Positions 44,479-52,677 of a stretch of DNA of 64,000 nucleotides are shown here, in pieces. The notes below the pieces were generated by a model that saw only the letters and a program-made list of their open reading frames with translations, ran no database searches and was not told where the DNA came from. The stretch's first letter is position 1; each line of letters begins with the position of its first letter. A program made the position numbers and the translations under genes. The DNA comes from an uncultured Coriobacteriales bacterium (GTDB taxonomy: Bacteria > Actinomycetota > Coriobacteriia > Coriobacteriales > UMGS124): contig CABQHM010000004.1 of NCBI GenBank assembly GCA_902464015.1, positions 21,301 to 85,300 of the forward strand, in the 5' to 3' direction.

Positions 44479-44569
44479 GCTCGGCGCGGCTGTGGACGCC
44501 GCACTTCTCGTAGATGTGGCGCACGTGCGTCTTGACGGTGGACTCCGAAAGGCCGAGCGTCTCGCCTAT
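44444..44569 (-). pseudogene. LuxR HTH C-terminal remnant
   Basis: A 41-codon frame reading IGETLGLSESTVKTHVRHIY and EKCGVHSRAELIALLDRVRQG, stop at 44444-44446. It is the last two thirds of a LuxR HTH with no membrane part or start. It lies directly after the stop of the intact LuxR gene at 44566 and overlaps the 3' end of the U32 gene in antisense. Its end matches the regulator at 39174-40706. Confidence 0.75.
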
Positions 44570-46077
44570 CGGCCCCCGTCTCCTTGCTCCACCAGGTCGA
44601 ACAGCTCCTCACGGGCGTGGATGTCGAGCTTTTTGTACACGTGGCGGATGTGGGCTTTGGCCGTGCCGTGGGCCACGCATAGCTCTCGCTCGATGTCGCC
44701 GGCGGTCTTGTGCTGGGCAAGGAGGAACAGCACCTCCTGCTCGCGCTCGGTGAGGCCATGGGCACGTCCAAGCTCGGCGCAGCGACGACCGCAAGCGTTG
44801 CGCACGGCGGTGCGGTAGAGGTCGTCACCCTCCTCGTAGAGCACGATACCCCAGCTAGCAGACGTGCCGCGCTCCGAAAAGATAAGCCAGGTACCCACCG
44901 CTGCCGCCGCGACGACGATTGCCGCGACGGGCCAGCCGTGCGCGAGGGGCTCGACAAAGCGGCCTGCCATCATCGCAAGCATGCGGACACCGCGCTCGAT
45001 GCCGAAGATCCAGACGGCGCTCACCCCGTAGCGATGGCACAGCGACCCGACCATCGTCATGATGAATATCTCCGCCGCGCCGTAGCTCACGCTCATGAAA
45101 AAGCTCGTCCAAAACGCGCCGACCGCGCCGACGAGGCTCAGCACGAGCGACACCATCATGAGCGCCGGGAGCCACATCGAGTAGAGGCTGCCGAACTCGA
45201 CGCGCCGCCCAAGCAGGACGATTCCCACAACCACGCTCGCAGACGCCGCGATGAGCCCAAAACCCGAATGCGGGCCGGTGATGGCATAGGTGTTGGCTTC
45301 CTGCAGGCCAAAGGCGAAGGCGTACACGCACACGAGCACCGCCGGCTTCCAGGGAAAGCTGAAACGAGCCACAGCTGGATGTGGGAGCTGCTCAGGCTGC
45401 AACGTCTTGAAGGCGCCGCGCAGCATCGCCAGGGAGATGAACGGTAGTGCGCACGTCCATACGGCGAGCCAGGGCGTGGCGAACCCCTTGAGCGTCCAAA
45501 TGACCGCAGCGCCCACAAGCTGGCTGAGCGCGTAGTAGAGCGCGATGCGCATAGGGCTCAGACAGCCGTACAGCTCGCTCCACAACAAGATGGTGATTGC
45601 GACACCCGCGCCACCGATCACTGAAGAGGGCAGGCTAAGGACACCGGCCCATTGGGGGCACGCCAGAGTGACGAACCCCAGCGCGGCTGCAACCGCCATG
45701 AGGGTGGCCGAGCACGCGCCGAACCCCGGCTTGCTTGACAACGGCGACACACGGCGGGCCAAAACGGCGAGGGCGAAAAGCACTGCGACACAAGCCACAT
45801 CGAAAAGCGACCTCATGCCGTACGGGGCGGGATAGGACACGAACGAGCCGACGAAGCAGACCTCGATCCAGGCGCGGTAGACGCCCAGACCCATGAAGAG
45901 CCAGCACACGTGAGGAAGTGACAGAGGGCCCTGGTCCCCGTCGGATGACGAAGGGTCGACGGTGTCGGCGTTGGCGGCGCGCGCGTCGATCGCAGTGAGG
46001 GCCGAAAACACGGGCGTTGCGCCGCGTGCGGCCTCGTTGCTCTGCGCGACATCATTTGCCCGACGTCCCAACCCCAT
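44566..46077 (-). CDS. membrane-embedded LuxR-type regulator
   Basis: A 503-residue protein with a hydrophilic N-terminal stretch of about 50 residues, then many hydrophobic segments, and a C-terminal LuxR HTH (TEREQEVLFLLAQHKT, CVAHGTAKAHIRHVYKKLD). The start (ATG 46077 or GTG 46080) is partly masked by AAGGGG immediately upstream, so it is uncertain. Divergent from the flavoprotein at 46345, the probable target. Followed by the LuxR HTH remnant. Confidence 0.86.
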   Translation of the reverse strand: MGLGRRANDVAQSNEAARGATPVFSALTAIDARAANADTVDPSSSDGDQGPLSLPHVCWLFMGLGVYRAWIEVCFVGSFVSYPAPYGMRSLFDVACVAVLFALAVLARRVSPLSSKPGFGACSATLMAVAAALGFVTLACPQWAGVLSLPSSVIGGAGVAITILLWSELYGCLSPMRIALYYALSQLVGAAVIWTLKGFATPWLAVWTCALPFISLAMLRGAFKTLQPEQLPHPAVARFSFPWKPAVLVCVYAFAFGLQEANTYAITGPHSGFGLIAASASVVVGIVLLGRRVEFGSLYSMWLPALMMVSLVLSLVGAVGAFWTSFFMSVSYGAAEIFIMTMVGSLCHRYGVSAVWIFGIERGVRMLAMMAGRFVEPLAHGWPVAAIVVAAAAVGTWLIFSERGTSASWGIVLYEEGDDLYRTAVRNACGRRCAELGRAHGLTEREQEVLFLLAQHKTAGDIERELCVAHGTAKAHIRHVYKKLDIHAREELFDLVEQGDGGR

Positions 46078-46143
46078 CACCCCTTGTTTGTACCCGCCGA
46101 CTTTTCAAGAGGACATTATTTCATTTTCGCAGGTAAAACAAGT

Positions 46144-46162
46144 GGGTTACACCCCGGGTTAC
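46144..46162. promoter_or_regulatory. GGGTTAC direct repeat in divergent region
   Basis: GGGTTAC at 46144-46150 and again at 46156-46162 (12-base period) in the 267-bp region between the divergent LuxR and flavoprotein genes. Candidate half-sites; pattern only. Confidence 0.3.
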
Positions 46163-46344
46163 GACAACACACCCGCCAAACCAACAGACGGACTATGGAG
46201 AAGGGCCGGCGGCGCGACCTAGGATGGGGCCAGCCGCCGAGGAAGAAGGCGAGACGCGATGCCGAGCGTGCCAAGCACACGGCAAGGCAATCCGTTCGCC
46301 TTCCACCCGAGCGGAGAGACCACCAACGTCACAGGAGGTTCATC

Positions 46345-47943
46345 ATGGCAGCATCCATCACCCGTCGCACCGCCGTTAAGGGCGCCGCAAGCCTGGCCGC
46401 CGTCGCAGCCGTCGCCGGCAACGCCGCAGCGGCCCTGGCAGCCGAGGGCCCCAGCGTCGCGAACACCACGCCCACGCCTTCCTTCTTCGCCCAGCCCGAC
46501 CCCATCACCGACGTCGCCGAGACCTATGACTACGACGTCGTGGTCGTCGGCGCCGGTGCCGCCGGTGTGCCCGCCGCCATCTCGGCCTTCCAGGCCGGTG
46601 CCAAGGTCGCCCTGCTCCAGAAGGAGGACGCCGCCTCCAGCCAGGGCAACACCTGCGACTCCGTGCTCAAGGACGAGTCCGACCCGGCCGGCGTGGCAGC
46701 CGTTGCCTCCCTCATCAACCAGGACTGCTCGCACCGCTCGCGCCATGACCAGGTCATGCTGTGGGCCAACAACTCCGGCGAGGCCCTGAAGTGGCTGTGG
46801 GACCTCGGCGAGCAGGCCGGCGCCCAGATGGTCGACTCCACCGCCAAGTGGACGAGCTCGATCCAGAACATCGACGACTACGCCGTGAGCTACTTCGCCT
46901 TCGACTTCGGCCCCAAGCCCTACAACACGGGCAACGGCATGCAAGACATCTGCTCTTGGGCCGAGGGCCAGGGCCTCGAGGTCTTCTATGAGACGCCCGC
47001 CTGCCAGCTTGTTCAGGACGAGTCCGGCAACGTCACCGGCGTCATCGCCGAGAATGCCGACGGCACGCACGTGCAGTTCAACGCCGCCAAGGGCGTCATC
47101 CTCGCCACGGGCGACTTCATGAACGACGACGACATGATGAGCTACTACGCCCCCGAGATGGCCAACATCTACCGCAAGCAGCACGGTCGCACCGGCGACG
47201 GCCACAAGATGGCCGTGTGGGCGGGCGCCAAGATGGAGGACGTCTGCCCCACGCGCGTCCTGCATGACTTCGATGGCGGCCCCGGCGCCATGTGCGACAT
47301 GCCCTTCCTCGCGGTGAAGGACGACGGCAACCGCTTCTGTAACGAGAAGCGCTGCGAGATGGCCACGATGGCGAACTTCCTCAACGGTCCCGAGGACTGC
47401 GGCTACTACAACCAGATCTTCGACGCCGACTATATGACCACCTGCGCCGAGTGGCCCGGCAAGCTCTACGACGAGGAGGCCATCAAGGCCTACATGCCCG
47501 AGGAAGAGGGCGAAAAGGTCGGCGTGTACGAGGGCCTCATCGCCACCTACAAGGCCGACACCATCGAGGAGCTCGCCGAGAAGCTCGGCGTGAACGCCGA
47601 GAACCTGGTTGCCACGGTCGAGCGCTACAACGAGCTGTGCGCCCAGGGTGCTGACGAGGACTTCGGCAAGGCCGCCAAGTGGCTGGTACCCGTGCAGAAC
47701 CCGCCCTTCTACGGCATGCGTCGTCACATCGGCCTGTCGGCCATCATGCTCGGCGTGAACGTTGACGAGAACATGCAGGTCACCCGCGAGGACGGCTCCG
47801 TCATCGGCGGCCTGTTCGCCATCGGCAACATCGCCGGCAACTTCTATGGCTCGCCCGACTACCCCATGACCGTGCCCGGCCTGTCCCTGGGCCGCTGCCA
47901 CACCCAGGGCTACGTCACCGGCAAGTACGTCGCCTCGCTGTAA
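46345..47943 (+). CDS. Tat-exported FAD-dependent fumarate-reductase-like flavoprotein
   Basis: A 532-residue protein with Tat-type signal SITRRTAVKG and FAD loop VVVVGAGAAGVPAA. No FMN domain. The C-terminal region GLFAIGNIAGNFYGSPDYPM lacks the fumarate reductase His/Arg residues; a similar SPDYP-type segment is not seen in the other seven flavoproteins, which points to its own substrate. ATG at 46345 follows AGGAGG. Divergent from the LuxR gene at 44566-46077. A strong terminator follows. Confidence 0.9.
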   Translation: MAASITRRTAVKGAASLAAVAAVAGNAAAALAAEGPSVANTTPTPSFFAQPDPITDVAETYDYDVVVVGAGAAGVPAAISAFQAGAKVALLQKEDAASSQGNTCDSVLKDESDPAGVAAVASLINQDCSHRSRHDQVMLWANNSGEALKWLWDLGEQAGAQMVDSTAKWTSSIQNIDDYAVSYFAFDFGPKPYNTGNGMQDICSWAEGQGLEVFYETPACQLVQDESGNVTGVIAENADGTHVQFNAAKGVILATGDFMNDDDMMSYYAPEMANIYRKQHGRTGDGHKMAVWAGAKMEDVCPTRVLHDFDGGPGAMCDMPFLAVKDDGNRFCNEKRCEMATMANFLNGPEDCGYYNQIFDADYMTTCAEWPGKLYDEEAIKAYMPEEEGEKVGVYEGLIATYKADTIEELAEKLGVNAENLVATVERYNELCAQGADEDFGKAAKWLVPVQNPPFYGMRRHIGLSAIMLGVNVDENMQVTREDGSVIGGLFAIGNIAGNFYGSPDYPMTVPGLSLGRCHTQGYVTGKYVASL

Positions 47944-47958
47944 GACACGCAGTTCAAC

Positions 47959-48002
47959 GCCCCGCATGCGAAACCGCTATTGGCTCGCATGCGGGGCTTT
48001 TT
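47959..48002 (+). terminator. terminator of the flavoprotein gene at 46345
   Basis: GCCCCGCATGCGA (47959-47971) pairs perfectly with TCGCATGCGGGGC (47985-47997), followed by TTTTT. Confidence 0.9.
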
Positions 48003-48148
48003 CATGCGCGGAGAAGGGTCAGCGGGGTAGCGTGCTGGGGCTGGCGCGGCATGCAGATTCCCTCAGATGCGGTTGGGCTCAACAGGCTTGGCACCGCTAA
48101 GCCCAAAATCGTTCGCGTCACAAAAATCATCACCATCTACCTGCGCAA

Positions 48149-48219
48149 AGTACAAAATGTACTCAGTTTTCTCCCTTTTTCGCAGCCCTCTGGCCGCAAG
48201 TTAAGTACCCCCTCGGTAC
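48149..48219. promoter_or_regulatory. two GTAC-centred dyads upstream of the FMN/FAD reductase gene
   Basis: AGTAC-AAAAT-GTACT (48149-48163) and GTACC-CCCTC-GGTAC (48205-48219) lie 56 bases apart, 130-200 bases before the start at 48352. Both have 5-bp arms with a 5-base centre and contain GTAC, suggesting two sites for one dimeric regulator. Confidence 0.35.
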
Positions 48220-48351
48220 CCCCTGCGACTCCCCCAACGGCGCGGTCGAGGCTATGGTGAAAAGCGTCAGAGGCGAGGCGCCAAGGGGTGTCGCACGGAT
48301 ATGCGACAAGTAAGGCGCCTTTCGCCAGGCCATCAATCAAGGGGGTTCATC

Positions 48352-50310
48352 ATGCAGGCATGCACGCGTAGGTCGTTTGCCAAGGGCGCCGTCGTCGCAG
48401 GTGTCGCAGGGGTTGCGGCCGGTCTCGCAGGTGCCGGGCGCGCCCAGGCCGACGAGTGGGCCGGCTACACGCCGGGCACCTATACCGCGCAGGTCATGGG
48501 CCACAACGCGCCTTTCACGGTGACGTGCACGTTCACCCAGTATGCTCTGTCGGACATCGACTGCTCGGGCAACAACGAGACCATCGGCGTGGGCAAGTAC
48601 GCGCTTGAGACGCTCGCCCATGAGGTCGTCAAGTCCCAGTCGCTTAACGTCGACGCCGTGTCGGGCGCCAGCATCTCGAGCTACGCACTTCTCGGCGGCA
48701 TCGAGGACTGCGCCGAGCAGGCAGGCGGCGCCGAGCAGCTCAAGGCCGTCGACGGTCCCGCCGATGTGGTCGAGGACTCCTACGACGCCGACGTCGCCGT
48801 GATCGGCGCAGGCGGCGCGGGCCTCGTCGCGGCCGTCGCAGCAGCTCAGACGGGCGCCAAGGTCGTCGTGCTCGAGAAGATCGACATCAACGGCGGCTCC
48901 ACCAACGTCTCTGAGGGCGCACTCAACGCCGTTGACCCCGAGCGCCAGGAGAAGCAGGGCATCGAGGACTCCGTGGCAACGCACTACGCCGCCACGTGGG
49001 AGGGCGGCCACAAGACGGGCACGCCCGAGCTCATCGGCTACCTCGTCCACAACGCGCTCGACTCCGTGCACTGGCTCGAGAAGCTGGGCGTTCGCTTCAA
49101 GGACACCATCGGCTCGGCCACCGGCTCGCTGGGCCAGCGCAGCCACTACCCCTACACGCCTTCCGGCAACACCTACATCCGCACGCTCGTTGAGCAGTGC
49201 GGCAAGCTCGGCGTCACCATCCTGCACAGCTGCGACGCCACCGAGCTCCTTACCGCCGACGACGCCGTTGCCGGCGTGAAGGCCGTGCGTCCCGACGGCC
49301 AGGAGGTCAGCGTCAACGCCAAGTCCGTCGTCATCGCCACAGGCGGCTTCGGCGCCAACGTCGAGTACCGCCAGGAGGTCAACACGGGCGTCTGGTCCGA
49401 CGTCGTGCTCGACTCCACCATCGGCTGCACCAACATCAACCCCTGCGCCCAGGGCGAGGGCCTCAAGCTCGCCGAGGCCGCCGGCGCCGAGCTCGTCGGC
49501 CTTTCCGACATCCAGCTGCACCCCTGCGGAACGCCTGGCACCGGCCTCATGGAGGACATCCGCACCTCGGGCCGCAACCGCATCTTCGTCAACGAGGCCG
49601 GCGAGCGCTTCGTGAACGAGGGCGCTGCACGCGACACGCTGTGCAAGGCCATCTTCGCTCAGACCAACTCCACCTACTGGGTCGTCGTCAACAAGCTGCG
49701 CTACCCCGACACCACCACGCCCGACGCCAACGGCGCGACGATCGAGAACATGGTTGCCACGGGCCACGTGACCGCCGCCGACACCGTTGAGGAGCTCGCC
49801 GCCGCTACTGGCATGGATGCGGCCAAGCTGCAGGCCTCCATCGACGCCTACAACGCCGTCGTCGCCGGCGAGGCCGAAGACGAGCTGGGCTTTGTCGCCA
49901 ACAACACTGCCGACGCCCAGATGACCGAGGGCCCCTGGTACGCATGCCGCAAGGTCCCGACCGTGCACCACACCATGGGCGGTATCCGCGTAAACCTGTC
50001 CTCGCAGGCCGTTGACGCCGACGGCAACCCCATCGCCGGCCTGTACGCTGCCGGCGAGGTCACGGGTGGCACCCACGGCGAGAACCGCCTGGGCGGCAAC
50101 GCCATCGCCGACTGCGTGACGTTCGGCCGCAACGCCGGCGTGCAGGCAGCCATCAACGCCGGGTATGCCGAGCCCGCCCCCGCCGAAGACGGCAGCAGCC
50201 CCGTTGGCTCCGTCTCCATCGCCGACGCCCAGGCAGCCGCCGAAGCAAGCCCCAACGCCGACGAGCAGGCCGCCATCGAGAAATACGAGGAAGAGCACGC
50301 CGCGAAGTAA
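48352..50310 (+). CDS. Tat-exported FMN/FAD fumarate- or urocanate-reductase-like enzyme
   Basis: A 652-residue protein with Tat signal CTRRSFAKG, an FMN-binding domain with DAVSGAS (Ser107 in the flavinylated position instead of Thr) and an FAD domain with GAGGAG (152-157). It is the only flavoprotein here with the full fumarate-reductase substrate set: EDIRTSG followed by RIFVNEAGERFVNE, VHHTMGG, and GTHGENRLGGNA with the catalytic Arg region. It therefore probably reduces fumarate or a close analogue such as urocanate or another alpha,beta-unsaturated acid. ATG follows AAGGGGG. Terminator at 50363. Convergent with the LuxR gene at 50486-52033. Confidence 0.92.
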   Translation: MQACTRRSFAKGAVVAGVAGVAAGLAGAGRAQADEWAGYTPGTYTAQVMGHNAPFTVTCTFTQYALSDIDCSGNNETIGVGKYALETLAHEVVKSQSLNVDAVSGASISSYALLGGIEDCAEQAGGAEQLKAVDGPADVVEDSYDADVAVIGAGGAGLVAAVAAAQTGAKVVVLEKIDINGGSTNVSEGALNAVDPERQEKQGIEDSVATHYAATWEGGHKTGTPELIGYLVHNALDSVHWLEKLGVRFKDTIGSATGSLGQRSHYPYTPSGNTYIRTLVEQCGKLGVTILHSCDATELLTADDAVAGVKAVRPDGQEVSVNAKSVVIATGGFGANVEYRQEVNTGVWSDVVLDSTIGCTNINPCAQGEGLKLAEAAGAELVGLSDIQLHPCGTPGTGLMEDIRTSGRNRIFVNEAGERFVNEGAARDTLCKAIFAQTNSTYWVVVNKLRYPDTTTPDANGATIENMVATGHVTAADTVEELAAATGMDAAKLQASIDAYNAVVAGEAEDELGFVANNTADAQMTEGPWYACRKVPTVHHTMGGIRVNLSSQAVDADGNPIAGLYAAGEVTGGTHGENRLGGNAIADCVTFGRNAGVQAAINAGYAEPAPAEDGSSPVGSVSIADAQAAAEASPNADEQAAIEKYEEEHAAK

Positions 50311-50362
50311 GCCGGCAGGCGAGGTGCTGAACCTGCGGATTGCAGGCCGACGGGAAACAATG

Positions 50363-50400
50363 AAGGGCCGCGCTCTGGGAAACCGGGGCGCGGCCCTTTT
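50363..50400 (+). terminator. terminator of the FMN/FAD reductase gene
   Basis: GGGCCGCGC (50365-50373) pairs with GCGCGGCCC (50388-50396), preceded by AA and followed by TTTT, so it could act in both directions. Confidence 0.85.
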
Positions 50401-50485
50401 CGTAGCGAAGAATTTGGTGGGCGCTTGGTAGGCGGCCGACAACCAACGGCTCCTCTTTGACCGGACGGTTTTGCCGGGCTCTCCT

Positions 50486-52033
50486 CTATTGAGCCTGGTC
50501 GCCGCCTTCAACCAGGTCGATGAGTTCCTGCTTGCTGTGAATGTCCAGCTTTGAGTACAGGGTGTGAGTATAGTTGCGCACCGTGTTGGCCGAATACCCC
50601 AGCTCACGCGCGATGACGGCACGGCTGCGACCGCGCACGGCAAGCAGGGCAATCTGTTCCTCGGTCTGCGTGAGACCCACTTCGGCAGCAAGGCGCGCGA
50701 GACGCTGCGCATCGGGAGCAGGCTCGGGGACTGCAGGGACAGGTGCGACTGAGGCGGGCTGGAAGCTTTGGGCAGCAGCCTCCCCCATCGCGCACGCGGT
50801 GCCCCCGTCGGCCTCTTCTGCATCCCCGCGCACCTCAACAAACAGTGGGATGTCGCCTTTGAAGATGCCCAGACGCAGCGCCATGACCATCTCCACCACC
50901 ACGAGCGTGCTCATGATGACAAGCATGGCCACCATACCACCAGGCAGCGCGTCGATACGCGTGGAGAACAGTCGCCCCGCTCCCATGGCCGCAAGCGCCA
51001 GGCTGTAGAAGATGCCCAGGATGAAGACGGCGGGCCTGTGCGTGCGGCGTCCGATGTCATAACAGGTAAAGAAGACAAACGAGTAGAAGAAGCTCTCTGC
51101 GCTCAGGAACAAAGCAGTCGCCAAGGTGCGCGTGGCATCGGACTCTTCCACCAAAAGCACGATAGCCGTGATGAGGATGATATTCTCCAGGCCCCACACG
51201 CTCGTGAACTTGAATGTGCCGCCGTGGACAAACACCCAGGCCAGAACGCCAACAAGCACCGCGACAAGCGTCAGCTGGTGAATGCTGCGAGAAAGCTGAT
51301 CAAGCTCGCGGGGATGCCCGTCGGGGAAGCCCAGCGTGATGCCCAAGACGAAGGCAAAGAGGACAAACGAGAAACCGATTTGGCGCACGTCGGAGGCATG
51401 CAGCTCACTGTAGCGAAAGTCAGTCTGAGGGGCTGGCGGACAGGCGGCGTCGCGCAGGTCGAGCTGATGCATCGCTCGCCAAAACGCAAGAACCGAAAAC
51501 GCGGGCACGAACAGGTTGATGAGGCCCATCACCATAGGCGGCAAATAACCCGCGACCAGGGAGAGCAGACAGGAGAACGCCAAGGCCGTGACGAGGTAGA
51601 GGAATGCCCGCGTAGGCTTGAGGCGCGCGAAGAAGTCCATCCACATGCCGCCGCCCCACACAAGGCCCAGCCCGCACGTGATATAGCGCGCCACCTCGAA
51701 CGAGGTGCTCTTTGTGACGAGCTCCAGGAAGTTGAACGCGCCCGACGCGGTCATGAGAACAAGCGATCCCCAGACCAGGACGTTGCGCACCCGCGGCGAC
51801 AGCTCACCGCGCAAGGCACACGCGACCAAGAACAGACCCACGGCGCCGCGCAGAATGTTTGACCACGCGACGCCAATGCCAAAATCAGTCGTGGAATGCA
51901 GGTTGTACAGGTTGTATTGATACCAGAAGCGCAGGATACCGATGCCGATAAAGGCAAACGTGAAGTCATGCAGGAAGAAGCGCCCAAAAACGCCGGCCCG
52001 GCCGCGCATGCAGTCGCCGCCTTGATTGCCCAT
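50486..52033 (-). CDS. membrane-embedded LuxR-type regulator
   Basis: A 515-residue protein with a multi-helix N-terminal domain and a C-terminal LuxR HTH (TQTEEQIALLAVRGRSRAVI, LGYSANTVRNYTHTLYSKLD). Start at the ATG at 52033 (AAGGGG 11 bases upstream) or at an ATG 24 bases downstream. It lies convergent to the reductase at 48352 and upstream of an inverted-repeat element; its target may be the reductase at 48352 or 52678. Confidence 0.86.
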   Translation of the reverse strand: MGNQGGDCMRGRAGVFGRFFLHDFTFAFIGIGILRFWYQYNLYNLHSTTDFGIGVAWSNILRGAVGLFLVACALRGELSPRVRNVLVWGSLVLMTASGAFNFLELVTKSTSFEVARYITCGLGLVWGGGMWMDFFARLKPTRAFLYLVTALAFSCLLSLVAGYLPPMVMGLINLFVPAFSVLAFWRAMHQLDLRDAACPPAPQTDFRYSELHASDVRQIGFSFVLFAFVLGITLGFPDGHPRELDQLSRSIHQLTLVAVLVGVLAWVFVHGGTFKFTSVWGLENIILITAIVLLVEESDATRTLATALFLSAESFFYSFVFFTCYDIGRRTHRPAVFILGIFYSLALAAMGAGRLFSTRIDALPGGMVAMLVIMSTLVVVEMVMALRLGIFKGDIPLFVEVRGDAEEADGGTACAMGEAAAQSFQPASVAPVPAVPEPAPDAQRLARLAAEVGLTQTEEQIALLAVRGRSRAVIARELGYSANTVRNYTHTLYSKLDIHSKQELIDLVEGGDQAQ

Positions 52034-52240
52034 ACCTCGTTGTCCCCTTCCTTGCACCCCATAACAGGACGTTAGGATACCATAGCGAACACGCAAGACG
52101 CGCAAGGCATGTAAACGCGTACGCGGCAACAGGGCCGTAGAAAACCGTACAGGGCGAGAGCTCTTCCGAAAAGCGATGGACAAACGAAGGCCGAGCATCG
52201 AATGAAGGCGCTCCAGCACATTGGGAGAAAGGGAATCGGA

Positions 52241-52457
52241 AGTTACTTCCGCATTTTCCGGGTTCTCCAGCCGCTGCGACACAGAGCACTGAGGGTGTGG
52301 AACGCCCAACGAAGTCTCAGGCCCTAACACACACGCGATGTACCAGGGCGTTTGCAAGAAGCTGAGATTCAGGCGGTGCGTCGGCCACCTTGCGCCCGCC
52401 GACTATGCAGCTAACAAACCTCAAAGGCGGCTGGAGAACCCCCATTTTGCGGAAGCA
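52241..52457. repeat. 217-bp inverted-repeat element, copy B
   Basis: Arms at 52241-52274 (includes GGGTTCTCCAGCCGC) and 52427-52457 (includes GCGGCTGGAGAACCC) match the arms of the element at 21976-22190, and both elements are 215-217 bp. Interiors are different. It fills much of the 644-bp region between the LuxR gene and the next flavoprotein; no gene is seen between 52034 and 52608. Confidence 0.65.
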
Positions 52458-52608
52458 TCTCCCGTTTTCACGGACCCAGGTTTCTGATGACCCGCCAGGC
52501 ACCCGAATCAAAAAAAATACCGCGACCGACACGCAGCACGGCAATCCCCCGTACGCCCGCTCCGTCTCAAGCGACCGACCCGCCCGCGCGCGCCAAGCCA
52601 GAAAAGAA

Positions 52609-52638
52609 GGCGCCGCACCCCAGCTGGGATGCGGCGCC
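52609..52638 (-). terminator. terminator of the flavoprotein gene at 52678
   Basis: GGCGCCGCA (52609-52617) pairs with TGCGGCGCC (52630-52638). On the minus strand it is followed by TTCTTTTC, 40 bases after the stop. Confidence 0.75.
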
Positions 52639-52677
52639 TCGTTGTTCAACGCTCGGCTATCGCGCGCTCAAAAAGAC

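Noticed and set aside
50310..50841. Long minus-strand frame covering the reductase at 48352-50310
   Set aside because: Opposite to a reductase with all catalytic motifs; composition is typical of antisense translation.
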